64,000 nt of DNA from Bordetella parapertussis (GTDB lineage: Bacteria > Pseudomonadota > Gammaproteobacteria > Burkholderiales > Burkholderiaceae_B), in assembly GCA_945865935.1 (NCBI GenBank), contig CAMBFI010000015.1, positions 1-64,000 on the forward strand, written 5' to 3'. A model generated the notes under the pieces. It was not told the DNA's origin, ran no database searches, and was given only the letters and a program-made list of their open reading frames with translations. The stretch's first letter is position 1, and every line of letters begins with the position of its first letter. Positions 1-8,093 of this stretch are shown here, one piece after another. A program made the position numbers and the translations under genes.

Positions 1-293
1 TAGGCTTTAACACCCAGAGGCTTACTATTTCACTTCAAGTGAGCACTTGATTTCGTTTGCAATCACAGCAGCCTGTTACAGCTACGTGACCTGCGCTACG
101 CGTATCAAGCGCCCACACTTATCGGTTGTCAAATTTTTAAAGAACAAGGCACCACTAGCATTTGACTGAAAATCAGCCAAATGCGGCAAATCTGTTGTAG
201 GTATTCGGGAATTAAATGGCCTTAATAGACCAGATCACCACGGCTACTACTGACTGCTTTACATCGTTTTCTATGCTTTGGTAGAAGCAAAGA
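1..293 (-). other. rRNA operon leader (upstream of 16S rRNA, which lies left of the window)
   Basis: Read on the minus strand, this stretch carries the conserved betaproteobacterial pre-16S leader: a boxA-like element, then the segment that normally runs GATAAGTGTGGGCGCTTGAT before 16S. No 16S sequence itself is inside the window; by comparison with related leaders (from memory) it should begin within a few tens of bases left of base 1. There is no gene here, and the 1-349 gap is explained by this leader and its promoter. Confidence 0.85.
131..146 (-). promoter_or_regulatory. boxA antitermination element of the rRNA leader
   Basis: The minus strand reads TGTTCTTTAAAAATTT, close to the rRNA boxA consensus TGCTCTTTAACA. 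In the NusB/NusE antitermination system this RNA motif loads the complex that keeps RNA polymerase from terminating in untranslated rRNA. Its place in the leader between promoter and 16S is as expected. nusB itself lies in this window at 24222-24713. Confidence 0.7.
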
Positions 294-299
294 AGAAAG

Positions 300-328
300 A
301 GTATGAACGGATTTTTTTACCCTGTCAA
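300..328 (-). promoter_or_regulatory. rRNA operon promoter
   Basis: The minus strand shows a perfect -35 TTGACA (328-323) and a -10 CATACT (305-300) separated by 17 bases, pointing into the rRNA leader. This is the only near-consensus sigma-70 promoter I see in this gap, and its position about 300 bases ahead of the expected 16S start fits an rRNA promoter. Confidence 0.75.
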
Positions 329-349
329 GTTGGGCATACGAATTAGCAA

Positions 350-910
350 CTAGCGTGCCGAGGATTTGAGTCGGGATGCGAACAGTTTCCGAAATTTTTG
401 TACTTTAGGTGCCACAACCATCTGACAATAGCCTTGCTCTGGATGCAACGCAAAGTAGTTGTCGTGATAGGCCTCGGCAGGCCAAAACCTTGCGGCTGGC
501 CTGAGTTCAGTACAGACTGGCGCAGCAAACTCCCCGGCCGCGTCTAGCGCGACAATCGCTGCTTGCGCCGCATCCCGCTGTGCCGCGTCCTGCCAAAAAA
601 TAGCGGATTGATACTGGGGACCAACGTCATTGCCTTGGCGGCCTGGCGTTGTGGGATCATGGATTGCAAACAGCACTTCAAGCAAATCCTTGTAACCAAT
701 CTTCGAGGGATCAAAATCTATCTTCACCACCTCGATATGACCCGTCTGTTTGGAGCAAACCTGCTCATAAGTTGGCTGATCAACGGAGCCGCCGCAATAA
801 CCCGACTGTGCGCTATGCACGCCCTCAAGCGAAGCGAACACCGCTTCGATGCACCAGAAACAGCCCCCGCCAAACACTGCACTTTGCACTCCAACAGAAG
901 CTGCACTCAT
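350..910 (-). CDS. msrA: Peptide-methionine (S)-S-oxide reductase MsrA
   Basis: Reduces the S-epimer of methionine sulfoxide in oxidised proteins and free methionine, using thioredoxin for turnover. The protein (186 aa) has the MsrA signature GCFWC close to the N-terminus (catalytic Cys17, then Cys20) and the downstream conserved GYCGG segment and EVV(K)IDFDP strand. I start at the ATG at 910, which is preceded by AAGGTG at a good distance; a GTG three codons earlier is less well placed. It lies downstream of the cytochrome c gene and reads the same way, with a 33-base gap. Length is typical of the short cytoplasmic MsrA form. The identification is secure. Confidence 0.95.
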   Translation of the reverse strand: MSAASVGVQSAVFGGGCFWCIEAVFASLEGVHSAQSGYCGGSVDQPTYEQVCSKQTGHIEVVKIDFDPSKIGYKDLLEVLFAIHDPTTPGRQGNDVGPQYQSAIFWQDAAQRDAAQAAIVALDAAGEFAAPVCTELRPAARFWPAEAYHDNYFALHPEQGYCQMVVAPKVQKFRKLFASRLKSSAR

Positions 911-943
911 CTGATTCACCTTTAATAAAAATATTGTGTGCGA

Positions 944-1294
944 CTATGGTCGCAAAGAAATGATCCACTGCGCCAAACGCTGCGCATCCTGCTCATTGAC
1001 CTGAGACTGGGCAGGCATGGGGACTGCGCCCCAGCGCCCTCGCGCCCCCTGCCTAATTGCTTTGCTGAGGTACTGCTCAGCATCCGCCTGTCCGGCGTAA
1101 CGCTGCGCAATCGCCGTGAAGGCGGGCCCCACGCGCTTGGCATCCACCTGATGACAGCCGAGGCAAGTCTTGGCTTTAGCCAGCGCGAGCCCATCCGGCA
1201 CAGCTTGCGCAGAGACAACCCCCGCATAAATTAGGCACAAACCAAGACTGGCGCACGCTGCACGCCAGCGTCTTCCCGACAAAACAGCACGCAT
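944..1294 (-). CDS. Small periplasmic c-type cytochrome
   Basis: A 116-aa class I cytochrome c. An N-terminal hydrophobic signal peptide (about residues 1-29, ending near VVSAQA) is followed by one haem-attachment motif CLGCH (Cys44, Cys47, His48) and a later VPMP with Met93 as the likely axial ligand, the pattern of c551/c5-like electron carriers. It probably shuttles electrons in the periplasm; its partner cannot be told from sequence. The ATG shares one base with the ilvD stop (TGATG), so it is translationally coupled to ilvD, although no functional link is evident. A GTG one codon upstream is possible. Confidence 0.85.
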   Translation of the reverse strand: MRAVLSGRRWRAACASLGLCLIYAGVVSAQAVPDGLALAKAKTCLGCHQVDAKRVGPAFTAIAQRYAGQADAEQYLSKAIRQGARGRWGAVPMPAQSQVNEQDAQRLAQWIISLRP

Positions 1295-2979
1295 CACTTA
1301 TCAAATGCGTCCGTCACGGCGCCACGGCTCGCCGTACTCGCCAAATGTCCAAACTTAGCGAGTACGCCACGCGTATAGCGCGGGGTCGGCTGTTTCCAGA
1401 GCTTACGGCGCTGCTCAATTTCGGCGTCCGGCACGTTCAGCTGCAACAGCAGCTTGTGTGCATCGATCGTGACCGAGTCACCCTCTTTGATCAGACCGAT
1501 CAGACCACCCACATAGGCCTCGGGTGCGACGTGACCTACCACCATTCCCCAGGTACCACCAGAGAAGCGGCCATCTGTAATCAAGCCAACGCTCTCGCCC
1601 AACCCCTGGCCTACCAAGGCAGAAGTTGGTGCGAGCATCTCGCGCATCCCTGGGCCGCCCTTGGGGCCCTCGTAGCGGATTACAACGATATCGCCGTGCG
1701 TGATTTTGCGATCCATAATGGCGGCCATCGCATCATCTTCCGAATCAAAAACACGTGCGGGGCCCGTAATGACAGGATTCTTCAGGCCGGTGATTTTGGC
1801 AACAGCGCCTTCTGGCGACAGATTACCTTTAAGGATCGCGAGGTGGCCTTGCTCATACATCGCATTTTTAATGGTACGGATCACTTGCTGATCGGCTGGC
1901 GGCTCACTTGGCACGTCTTTGAGCACTTCGGCAATGGTCTTGCCCGAAATCGTCATACAGTCGCCATGCAGCAAGCCCGCGCTCAATAGAATCTTCATGA
2001 CCTGCGGGATTCCACCTGCGCGATGCAGGTCAACCGTCAGGAACTGGCCAGAGGGCTTCAGATCACATAAAACGGGCACTCGCTTTCGGATGGTCTCAAA
2101 ATCATCAATCGTCCATGGCACTTCCGCAGCATGTGCGATTGCTAAAAAATGCAAGACTGCGTTCGTGGAGCCACCGATCGCCATGATGACCGACACCGCA
2201 TTCTCTAGCGACTTGCGCGTAATAATGTCGCGCGGCTTACGCCCTTTACGTACCGCGTCAACCAACACGCGTGCGGCCTCAGCGGCGTGAGTAATCGCCT
2301 CTTTGTCCTCGTTGGCCAAGGTGCTTGAGTACGGCAGCGCCATGCCCATCGCCTCGAATGACGAGCTCATCGTATTGGCGGTATACATACCGCCGCAGGA
2401 GCCTGAGCCTGGAATTGCCTTTTGCTCAATCGCCTTGAAATCTTCGTTACTCATGCGGCCCATTGTGAACTCACCCACGGCCTCGAATACGGACACAATA
2501 TTGAGGTCGCGTCCCTTATGTGAGCCCGGCTTGATGGTGCCGCCGTAAACATAAATACCCGGTACATTCATTCGCGCGATGCCGATCATGCCACCCGGCA
2601 TGTTTTTATCGCAACCGCCGACCACCACCACACCGTCCATCCACTGCCCTTGCACAGCAGTCTCGATACAGTCAGCGATCACTTCGCGCGAAACCAGCGA
2701 GTACTTCATGCCCTCGGTTCCCATGGACATCCCATCAGAAATGGTGGGGGTACCAAACACCTGCGGATTCGCTTTGGCCTCACGCACCGCGGCAATCGCG
2801 GCATCAACGAGAGGCTGCAAACCACTATTACACGGAGTGATGGTGGAATGACCATTCGCCACACCAATCATGGGGTTCGCGAAGTCAGTTTCTTTGTAGC
2901 CCATGCCGTAGTACATCGAGCGGTTGGGCGCACGTGTCACGCCTTCAGTAATGTGTTTGGAACGTTCGTTATTTGCCAT
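1294..2979 (-). CDS. ilvD: Dihydroxy-acid dehydratase
   Basis: Dehydrates 2,3-dihydroxy-isovalerate and 2,3-dihydroxy-3-methylvalerate to the 2-oxoacids that become valine, leucine and isoleucine. The 561-aa length is typical. Three cysteines sit in the conserved cluster-binding contexts: TPCNSG (Cys50), [10 protein letters not shown] (Cys123) and [10 protein letters not shown] (Cys195), consistent with the IlvD/EDD family iron-sulfur site. The C-terminal [10 protein letters not shown] segment is also characteristic. It is divergent from lgt with 65 bases between starts, so both promoters must lie there. Its stop overlaps the start of the cytochrome gene. Confidence 0.97.
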   Translation of the reverse strand: MANNERSKHITEGVTRAPNRSMYYGMGYKETDFANPMIGVANGHSTITPCNSGLQPLVDAAIAAVREAKANPQVFGTPTISDGMSMGTEGMKYSLVSREVIADCIETAVQGQWMDGVVVVGGCDKNMPGGMIGIARMNVPGIYVYGGTIKPGSHKGRDLNIVSVFEAVGEFTMGRMSNEDFKAIEQKAIPGSGSCGGMYTANTMSSSFEAMGMALPYSSTLANEDKEAITHAAEAARVLVDAVRKGRKPRDIITRKSLENAVSVIMAIGGSTNAVLHFLAIAHAAEVPWTIDDFETIRKRVPVLCDLKPSGQFLTVDLHRAGGIPQVMKILLSAGLLHGDCMTISGKTIAEVLKDVPSEPPADQQVIRTIKNAMYEQGHLAILKGNLSPEGAVAKITGLKNPVITGPARVFDSEDDAMAAIMDRKITHGDIVVIRYEGPKGGPGMREMLAPTSALVGQGLGESVGLITDGRFSGGTWGMVVGHVAPEAYVGGLIGLIKEGDSVTIDAHKLLLQLNVPDAEIEQRRKLWKQPTPRYTRGVLAKFGHLASTASRGAVTDAFDK

Positions 2980-3044
2980 GAGGATTACCTGTTAGTGAAG
3001 ATTTCAGCGGTTATTATCGGACATCTTTTACTTGCTGGGGCGCC

Positions 3045-3842
3045 ATGTTGCAATTCCCGACTATCGACCCCGTGGCCATTCGCCTCGGACCGCTCGCCAT
3101 ACACTGGTACGGCTTGATGTATCTGGTCGCGTTTGGATCGGCCTGGCTGTTGGGGCGCTGGCGCATCTCGCATCATAAAACCGACCTGACCGCTCGGGAC
3201 CTTGAAGACATTATTTTTTATGGGATATTGGCCGTCGTGCTAGGTGGTCGCCTAGGGTATGCCTTGTTTTACAAGCCCGGCCACTACCTTACCCATCCGC
3301 TCGAGATCCTCTACGTCTGGGAAGGTGGGATGTCGTTTCATGGAGGGCTCATTGGCGTGATTGCCATGATGTTCCTACTCGCCCGCACGCGCGGCTACTC
3401 GTTTTTTATGGTGGCTGACTTCGTCGCCACGCTGATTCCACTCGGTCTGGCCGTGGGCAGACTCGGAAACTTCATTAACGGCGAGCTATGGGGAAGGCCG
3501 AGCAGCGTTCCTTGGGCGATGGTGTTTCCACAGAGCGGCGACGGCTTGGCGAGGCACCCCTCGCAGCTTTATCAATTTGGTCTGGAAGGCTTGGTTCTGT
3601 TTGGCTTGGTGTGGTGGTTTGCACATAAACCTCGCCCGACAGGGCAAGTGAGCGCTGTATTTTTAATGGGCTACGGAATATTGCGATTTGCAGCTGAGTT
3701 TGCGCGTGAGCCGGACAGTTTTTTAGGGCTGCTCGGCCTGGGACTCAGCATGGGGCAATGGCTCTGCCTGCCGATGGTGGGAGCCGGAGTTGTTTTATTT
3801 GCTTGGGCGCGGCGCACACTGCCGCCCACGACCAAAAAGTAA
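3045..3842 (+). CDS. lgt: Phosphatidylglycerol:prolipoprotein diacylglyceryl transferase
   Basis: Transfers the diacylglyceryl group from phosphatidylglycerol to the lipobox cysteine of prolipoproteins, the first step of lipoprotein maturation in the inner membrane. The 265-aa protein is strongly hydrophobic with about seven membrane segments. It has the HGG motif (SFHGGLIG) and the Lgt signature [14 protein letters not shown] carrying the essential Arg and Asn. Clients in this window include Pal and LolB. The gene stands alone between ilvD (divergent) and the 6S RNA unit (convergent). The hairpin at 3866-3893 could also end its transcript, but lacks a U-run in this direction. Confidence 0.96.
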   Translation: MLQFPTIDPVAIRLGPLAIHWYGLMYLVAFGSAWLLGRWRISHHKTDLTARDLEDIIFYGILAVVLGGRLGYALFYKPGHYLTHPLEILYVWEGGMSFHGGLIGVIAMMFLLARTRGYSFFMVADFVATLIPLGLAVGRLGNFINGELWGRPSSVPWAMVFPQSGDGLARHPSQLYQFGLEGLVLFGLVWWFAHKPRPTGQVSAVFLMGYGILRFAAEFAREPDSFLGLLGLGLSMGQWLCLPMVGAGVVLFAWARRTLPPTTKK

Positions 3843-3862
3843 GCCGCGCATGTTCTGATAAA

Positions 3863-3893
3863 CAAAAGGGTCTGCCCAACTAGGCAGACCCTT
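3863..3893 (-). terminator. Rho-independent terminator of 6S RNA
   Basis: An 11-bp perfect inverted repeat (3866-3876 with 3883-3893, AAGGGTCTGCC and its complement) with a short loop. On the minus strand the stem is followed by TTTTGTTT, so it acts leftward, directly after the 6S RNA. On the plus strand no T-run follows. Confidence 0.85.
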
Positions 3894-4086
3894 CGCTATA
3901 GATGCCCCGCTCGTGCCGTTCAGGTCGGCATCTCGAACCTAGGGTTCAAGTTGGCCGCGATCTGCCTGACTTTGAGCGCATCTGACTAGAGACGTGCACG
4001 CCTGTCGGGCTATCCCACAACCTATGTATGCCAAAGCATTGGTTCAGAGAATATATGACCTGGTCACGAACACAGCAGGGACAAAC
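3894..4086 (-). ncRNA. ssrS: 6S RNA
   Basis: 6S RNA mimics an open promoter and sequesters the sigma-70 holoenzyme. The position is diagnostic: directly downstream of zapA on the same strand, as in many proteobacteria. The sequence fits as well: a UGUUCG near the 5' end, a 3' hairpin CTTGAACC/GGTTC-type, and a closing stem in which CCCTGCT (4080-4074) pairs with AGCGGGG (3911-3905). A strong terminator follows. The exact ends are estimated (about 190 nt). Probably expressed both from read-through of zapA and from its own promoter, which I could not pinpoint. Confidence 0.8.
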
Positions 4087-4092
4087 TTTAAA

Positions 4093-4410
4093 TTACCTTG
4101 TCTTGCTAGGACTTGTGGCAGCTAACGCTGCATCGAGCATTGCATTCATGTCATCTATTCTACGCTTGAAGTCGCCGACAGCCAAACCGCCCAAGGGACC
4201 GTCCGGCGCACGCACAGACAAGAGCTCCACAGCAATTTGTATGGCAGCCATCACCGCAATGCGCTCGTTACCCGAAACTTTACCCGTTCCCTGTATTCGG
4301 CCCGCGAGCTGACTGACATGTTGCGCAGCAGAGGTCAGTGCGGCTTTCTCTTCAGCGGGGCAGGCCAAAGAGTACTCTCGCCCAAGAATAGAGATGTCGA
4401 CGCGTTCCAT
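4093..4410 (-). CDS. zapA: Cell division protein ZapA
   Basis: A small FtsZ-associated protein that bundles protofilaments and stabilises the Z ring. The 105-aa product shows the ZapA fold pattern: an N-terminal beta segment (VDISILGREYSLACPAEEK), then a long helical dimerisation region. Its ATG overlaps the stop of the upstream coiled-coil gene by one base (TAATG), so the two are co-translated. 6S RNA follows about seven bases after its stop, the arrangement commonly seen in proteobacteria. Confidence 0.92.
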   Translation of the reverse strand: MERVDISILGREYSLACPAEEKAALTSAAQHVSQLAGRIQGTGKVSGNERIAVMAAIQIAVELLSVRAPDGPLGGLAVGDFKRRIDDMNAMLDAALAATSPSKTR

Positions 4411-4793
4411 TAACGAGGCTCCTCAGGTTGCGGGGCGCCGGGTAAGCGCTCAAGCACCGCCTCAATCCGCTGGCGAGCCTGTACGGTGGCCTCACGCAGG
4501 GTATTGACCTCTTGGTCGCGCGATTGCAATTGCGCCTGCAACGATGTCTGTTCTTGCTTAAATAGATCGAGCGAGCCTTGTAGAGAAGCTTTCTCGCTTG
4601 CAAACGTGTCCACTTTTTTGTGGAGTACCTTCGTTTCGCTGCCCTCGAGGTCTAACTTCGCTTTCAAGGCATCACGCTCAGTCTGAGCTTGTATCAGTTG
4701 AGACTGAAGGGATTTTTGGTCGGCCGCGAGCTGCTGCGTGAGGGCAACAAGCTTCGCTATGCGCGTGGAGAGGTGATCGAGATCGTCAAGCAT
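4410..4793 (-). CDS. Coiled-coil protein, ZapB-like partner of ZapA
   Basis: A 127-aa protein that is almost entirely predicted coiled coil (heptad-like runs of L, A, Q, K, E from about residue 10 to 110) with a proline-rich tail. It is co-translated with zapA (1-base overlap). Small coiled-coil proteins upstream of zapA in betaproteobacteria are usually annotated as hypothetical or TIGR02449/ZapB-like; function in Z-ring organisation is inferred from position and fold, not from a specific motif. I chose the ATG at 4793; a TTG at 4826 would add a short hydrophobic stretch and is less likely. Confidence 0.7.
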   Translation of the reverse strand: MLDDLDHLSTRIAKLVALTQQLAADQKSLQSQLIQAQTERDALKAKLDLEGSETKVLHKKVDTFASEKASLQGSLDLFKQEQTSLQAQLQSRDQEVNTLREATVQARQRIEAVLERLPGAPQPEEPR

Positions 4794-5160
4794 ATCGCTA
4801 TCGTAAAGCAAAATTGCAAATACCAAAATCAGAAGCTGACAAAACCGACCAAGAATGTAAGCTAGCGTTCAGAAAACTATGCTAAAGATTTAAAAAAACC
4901 AATCAATTTGGTGTGTAAAGCCTAATCCAAGCAAATCCGACTCCTTTTACCGACAAGGGAGCATCTTATTGAGGCTTTCTAGGGAAAACCCCATCGCCAA
5001 AAAGACGGTTTGTTGTTTGCATTGCCTCGGCAGTCCATTACCATGCACACCGTACCGACCGTCTGAGGTTTTTCGGCCAGTCAGTGAATTGGGGTTGCAA
5101 CATTGCGCCCCTCGTTTCAACAAAATAATTATTAGCAGCGCAGTCAAGGAGCTACTTACC
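4794..5160. other. Intergenic region between the zapA unit and tctB
   Basis: This 367-base gap has no credible protein gene. The left part is AT-rich and must hold the leftward promoter of the coiled-coil/zapA/ssrS unit, though no clear -35/-10 pair stands out. The right part holds a nested inverted-repeat structure (4996-5076) listed separately, and an AAGGAG Shine-Dalgarno sequence at 5147-5152 for tctB. Confidence 0.6.
4996..5076 (+). promoter_or_regulatory. Potential structured 5' leader of the tct operon
   Basis: Three nested stems: AGACGGT 5003-5009 pairs with ACCGTCT 5058-5064; outside it GCCAAAA (4996-5002) pairs with TTTT.CGGC after a GAGG bulge; inside it TGCAT 5018-5022 pairs with ATGCA 5043-5047 and encloses a TGCC/GGCA hairpin (5023-5032). 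It ends 84 bases before tctB. It matches no riboswitch class I know. It may be an RNA leader element or chance; orientation is assumed from the downstream operon. Confidence 0.35.
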
Positions 5161-5625
5161 ATGCAGCTTAGGAATAAACAGGATTTTTGGTCAGGGGTGA
5201 TGTTCATCGTCCTCGGCTTGGCATTCGCCTGGAAGGCGACCAGTTACTCGATGGGTACGGCCGCCAGAATGGGCCCGGGTTATTTCCCGTATTGGCTAGG
5301 CATCATGATGGCAGCGTTAGGCGCGCTGATATTGTTCAACTCCATGCGTAAAAAAGCCGAAAAGACTGAAATCGCGAAACTAGACTTCAAAATCTTAGCG
5401 ATTATTTGCGTCTCTGTTTTGGCCTTTGCTGTGATGCTTCGTCCTCTTGGTTTATTGCTCTCAATCATGGCGGTCGTGCTGATCAGCAGCACTGCGGGCC
5501 ACGACCATAACTGGAAGACCACCATCATCAACGCCGTATGTTTAACGGTGATGTGTTGGGCTGCGTTCGTTAAAGGGCTCAAACTGGTATTCCCCATTTG
5601 GCCCGCCTTTCTCGGTATGAACTAA
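5161..5625 (+). CDS. tctB: Tripartite tricarboxylate transporter small membrane subunit TctB
   Basis: Small integral membrane subunit (154 aa, about four membrane segments) of a TTT-type secondary transporter, which imports carboxylates with help from a periplasmic receptor. The family pattern is visible: an early GYFPYWLG segment after the first membrane helix and a C-terminal FP.WPAFLG-type end. The ATG at 5161 has AAGGAG eight bases upstream; the longer open frame from 4969 has no support. It is followed 13 bases later by tctA. No tctC receptor gene lies here. Confidence 0.9.
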   Translation: MQLRNKQDFWSGVMFIVLGLAFAWKATSYSMGTAARMGPGYFPYWLGIMMAALGALILFNSMRKKAEKTEIAKLDFKILAIICVSVLAFAVMLRPLGLLLSIMAVVLISSTAGHDHNWKTTIINAVCLTVMCWAAFVKGLKLVFPIWPAFLGMN

Positions 5626-5638
5626 GGAGCACCTGTTC

Positions 5639-7141
5639 ATGGAATTACTCAATAATCTAATGATTGGTTTCGGCGTGGCATTCACGCCTGAAAACCTCAC
5701 CTACGCGCTGGTGGGCTGTTTGCTCGGCACGCTCGTGGGCGTGCTCCCAGGCTTGGGTCCCGTGCCAACGATCGCAATGTTGCTGCCGATCACGTACGTG
5801 TTGCCACCGATCGCTGGTCTGATCATGTTGGCCGGCATTTACTACGGCACACAATATGGCGGCTCAACCACTGCGATTCTGGTCAACTTGCCGGGCGAAA
5901 CATCCTCTGTTGTGACCGTTCTTGACGGCCATGCGATGGCGAAAAACGGTCGCGCGGGTGCTGCACTAGCAATCGCCGGTATGGGCTCGTTCTTTGCCGG
6001 CAGCGTTGCCACCATGCTGATCGCAGCCTTCGCGCCACCGTTGGCAGAGCTTGCCTTCAAGTTCGGGCCTGCAGAGTATTTCTCGCTGATGGTTCTAGGT
6101 TTGGTTGGGGCGGTTGTATTGGCGTCAGGCTCACTGATCAAAGCGATCTGCATGATCTTGCTCGGCTTGCTGTTGGGCATGGTTGGTACGGACGTGAACT
6201 CGGGCGTCGCACGCTATGATTTCGGCATCCCTGAACTACAAGACGGCATTGGCTTTGCGATCGTAGCGATGGGCGTGTTCGGTTTTGCCGAAATTATGAC
6301 CAACCTCGAGCTCAAAGAAAATCGCGTCGAGCTTGATTCAAAAATCGGATCACTCTACCCCAACAAGCAAGAATTCATGGAGTCCTGGCCTGCCGTGGTA
6401 CGTGGCACGGCGATCGGCTCATTACTAGGAATCTTGCCTGGCGGTGGTGCCGTGTTGTCCTCGTTTGCGTCCTACACGGTCGAGAAAAAACTCTCGAAGA
6501 ACCCTGAACGTTTCGGCAAAGGTCACCCAGCTGGCTTGGCTGGTCCAGAAGCTGCAAACAATGCCGGTGCGCAGACTTCGTTTATTCCTTTGCTGACCCT
6601 GGGCATTCCAAGCAACGCTGTGATGGCACTGATGGTCGGCGCAATGACCATTCACAACATTCAGCCTGGCCCTCAGGTGATGACAAGCCACCCACAGCTG
6701 TTCTGGGGTCTGATTGCCTCGATGTGGATTGGTAACTTGATGCTTATCGTGCTGAACCTTCCCCTAATCGGGATCTGGGTGAAGCTGCTGAAAGTACCTT
6801 ATCGCATTTTATTCCCGGCTATTTTGGTATTTTGTACGATCGGCGTGTACTCGCTGAGCTACAACACCTTTGATATTGTCGTAACAGTTATCTTCGGCAT
6901 CATTGGTTACATTTGGTCCAAAATAAAGTGCGAAGGTGCACCGCTGCTGCTTGGCTTGGTCCTTGGACCACTGATGGAAGAAAACTTCCGTCGCGCCTTG
7001 CTCTTGTCACGCGGCAACTTCATGACCTTCCTAGATCGTCCGCTATCCGCTTCACTGCTGGGCGTAGCCGCCTTGCTGGTTGTGATTGTGGCTCTGCCAT
7101 CAATCAAGAAGAAGCGCGAAGAAGCCTTTGTTGAAGAGTAA
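5639..7141 (+). CDS. tctA: Tripartite tricarboxylate transporter large membrane subunit TctA
   Basis: The 500-aa large subunit, the transport channel of the TTT family, with about 12 membrane segments. Signature segments are seen: GTLVGVLPGLGP near residues 30-40, YYGTQYGGSTTAILVNLPGE near 70-90, and the repeat-like GILPGGGAVLSSF and LTLGIPSNAVMALM further on. AAGGAG precedes the ATG. It sits between tctB and a 3-hydroxyisobutyrate-dehydrogenase-like gene, suggesting the substrate is a small hydroxy- or oxo-carboxylate, but the sequence does not specify which. Confidence 0.95.
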   Translation: MELLNNLMIGFGVAFTPENLTYALVGCLLGTLVGVLPGLGPVPTIAMLLPITYVLPPIAGLIMLAGIYYGTQYGGSTTAILVNLPGETSSVVTVLDGHAMAKNGRAGAALAIAGMGSFFAGSVATMLIAAFAPPLAELAFKFGPAEYFSLMVLGLVGAVVLASGSLIKAICMILLGLLLGMVGTDVNSGVARYDFGIPELQDGIGFAIVAMGVFGFAEIMTNLELKENRVELDSKIGSLYPNKQEFMESWPAVVRGTAIGSLLGILPGGGAVLSSFASYTVEKKLSKNPERFGKGHPAGLAGPEAANNAGAQTSFIPLLTLGIPSNAVMALMVGAMTIHNIQPGPQVMTSHPQLFWGLIASMWIGNLMLIVLNLPLIGIWVKLLKVPYRILFPAILVFCTIGVYSLSYNTFDIVVTVIFGIIGYIWSKIKCEGAPLLLGLVLGPLMEENFRRALLLSRGNFMTFLDRPLSASLLGVAALLVVIVALPSIKKKREEAFVEE

Positions 7142-7143
7142 GC

Positions 7144-8046
7144 ATGCCAAGTATCAACAGCAAAACGTATGAAGCCTCATCCCCCCGCAAAGTCGCTTTT
7201 CTGGGCTTAGGGGTGATGGGCCTGCCCATGGCTGGACATCTGGCCATGGCGGGGCACCAAGTCACTGTTTACAACCGAAATGCCCAAAAGGCGCAAGCCT
7301 GGGTAAATGAATTCGGTGGTCGCGCATGCGCGACGCCCAAAGAGGCCGCGACTGGCGCAGAGATTGTTTTCTCATGCGTTGGCAATGACGATGATCTGCG
7401 CAGCGTCGTACTGGGTGATCAGGGTGCCTTTGCAGGGATGCACGCAGGTGCAACGTACGTCGACCACACAACGGCTTCCGCTTCGGTTGCTCGCGAACTA
7501 CATGCCATGGCCAAACAGAAAGGGCTGCGTTTTATCGACGCACCCGTTTCGGGCGGGCAAGCTGGCGCAGTCAACGGCATGCTGACCGTTATGTGTGGTG
7601 GGGATGGAACTGAGTTCAATGCTGTGCGTGAGGTGATCGCTGTCATGGCGCGCGCCGTCACGCTAGTCGGGCCAGTTGGCGCGGGTCAGCTCGCCAAAAT
7701 GGTGAACCAGATTTGCATCGCAGGTGTGGTGCAAGGCTTGTCTGAGGGCGTCGCCTTCGGCGAAGCGGCTGGCTTAGACATGAAGCAAGTGTTAGACGTC
7801 ATCAGCAAAGGGGCAGCCCAAAGCTGGCAAATGGAAAACCGCGGCAACACCATGGTCGACGACAAGTTTGACTTTGGTTTTGCGGTTGACTGGATGCGTA
7901 AGGACCTAAATTTGGCGATGGACGAAGCGCGACGCAATGGTGCGCGCCTGCCTGTCACCGCCTTAGTGGACCAGTTCTACGCAGATGTTCAAAAGATGGG
8001 TGGTAACCGCTGGGATACCTCGAGCTTACTCAAGCGACTCCGGTGA
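7144..8046 (+). CDS. NAD(P)-dependent beta-hydroxyacid dehydrogenase (3-hydroxyisobutyrate dehydrogenase / tartronate semialdehyde reductase family)
   Basis: A 300-aa enzyme of the beta-hydroxyacid dehydrogenase family. It has the N-terminal nucleotide motif GLGVMGLPMAGHL (from about residue 21), the substrate-binding DAPVSGG (Ser136) and the catalytic lysine in GQLAKMVNQ (Lys185). Members oxidise 3-hydroxyisobutyrate or reduce tartronate semialdehyde; the sequence alone does not decide which. It begins two bases after tctA, so it is clearly in the transporter operon and likely acts on the imported compound or a product of it. A bidirectional terminator closes the unit. Confidence 0.88.
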   Translation: MPSINSKTYEASSPRKVAFLGLGVMGLPMAGHLAMAGHQVTVYNRNAQKAQAWVNEFGGRACATPKEAATGAEIVFSCVGNDDDLRSVVLGDQGAFAGMHAGATYVDHTTASASVARELHAMAKQKGLRFIDAPVSGGQAGAVNGMLTVMCGGDGTEFNAVREVIAVMARAVTLVGPVGAGQLAKMVNQICIAGVVQGLSEGVAFGEAAGLDMKQVLDVISKGAAQSWQMENRGNTMVDDKFDFGFAVDWMRKDLNLAMDEARRNGARLPVTALVDQFYADVQKMGGNRWDTSSLLKRLR

Positions 8047-8065
8047 TTTGCAAGGTCGGCATGAA

Positions 8066-8093
8066 AAAAACGGCGCTCTAAGGCGCCGTTTTT
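8066..8093. terminator. Bidirectional terminator between the tct operon and rppH
   Basis: AAAAACGGCGC (8066-8076) pairs perfectly with GCGCCGTTTTT (8083-8093), leaving a six-base loop; A-run on the left and T-run on the right let it work in both directions. It overlaps the last codons of rppH on the minus strand. Confidence 0.88.

Noticed and set aside
1-350. 16S rRNA gene inside the window
   Set aside because: The leader and promoter are present but none of the conserved 16S 5' sequence; the gene begins left of base 1.
1345-1989. 214-aa open frame on the plus strand opposite ilvD
   Set aside because: It lies wholly within ilvD on the other strand, has no recognisable domain and reflects the codon bias of the real gene.
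4969-5160. N-terminal extension of TctB from 4969
   Set aside because: The added 64 residues are not family-like and overlap the structured leader; the ATG at 5161 has a strong Shine-Dalgarno sequence.
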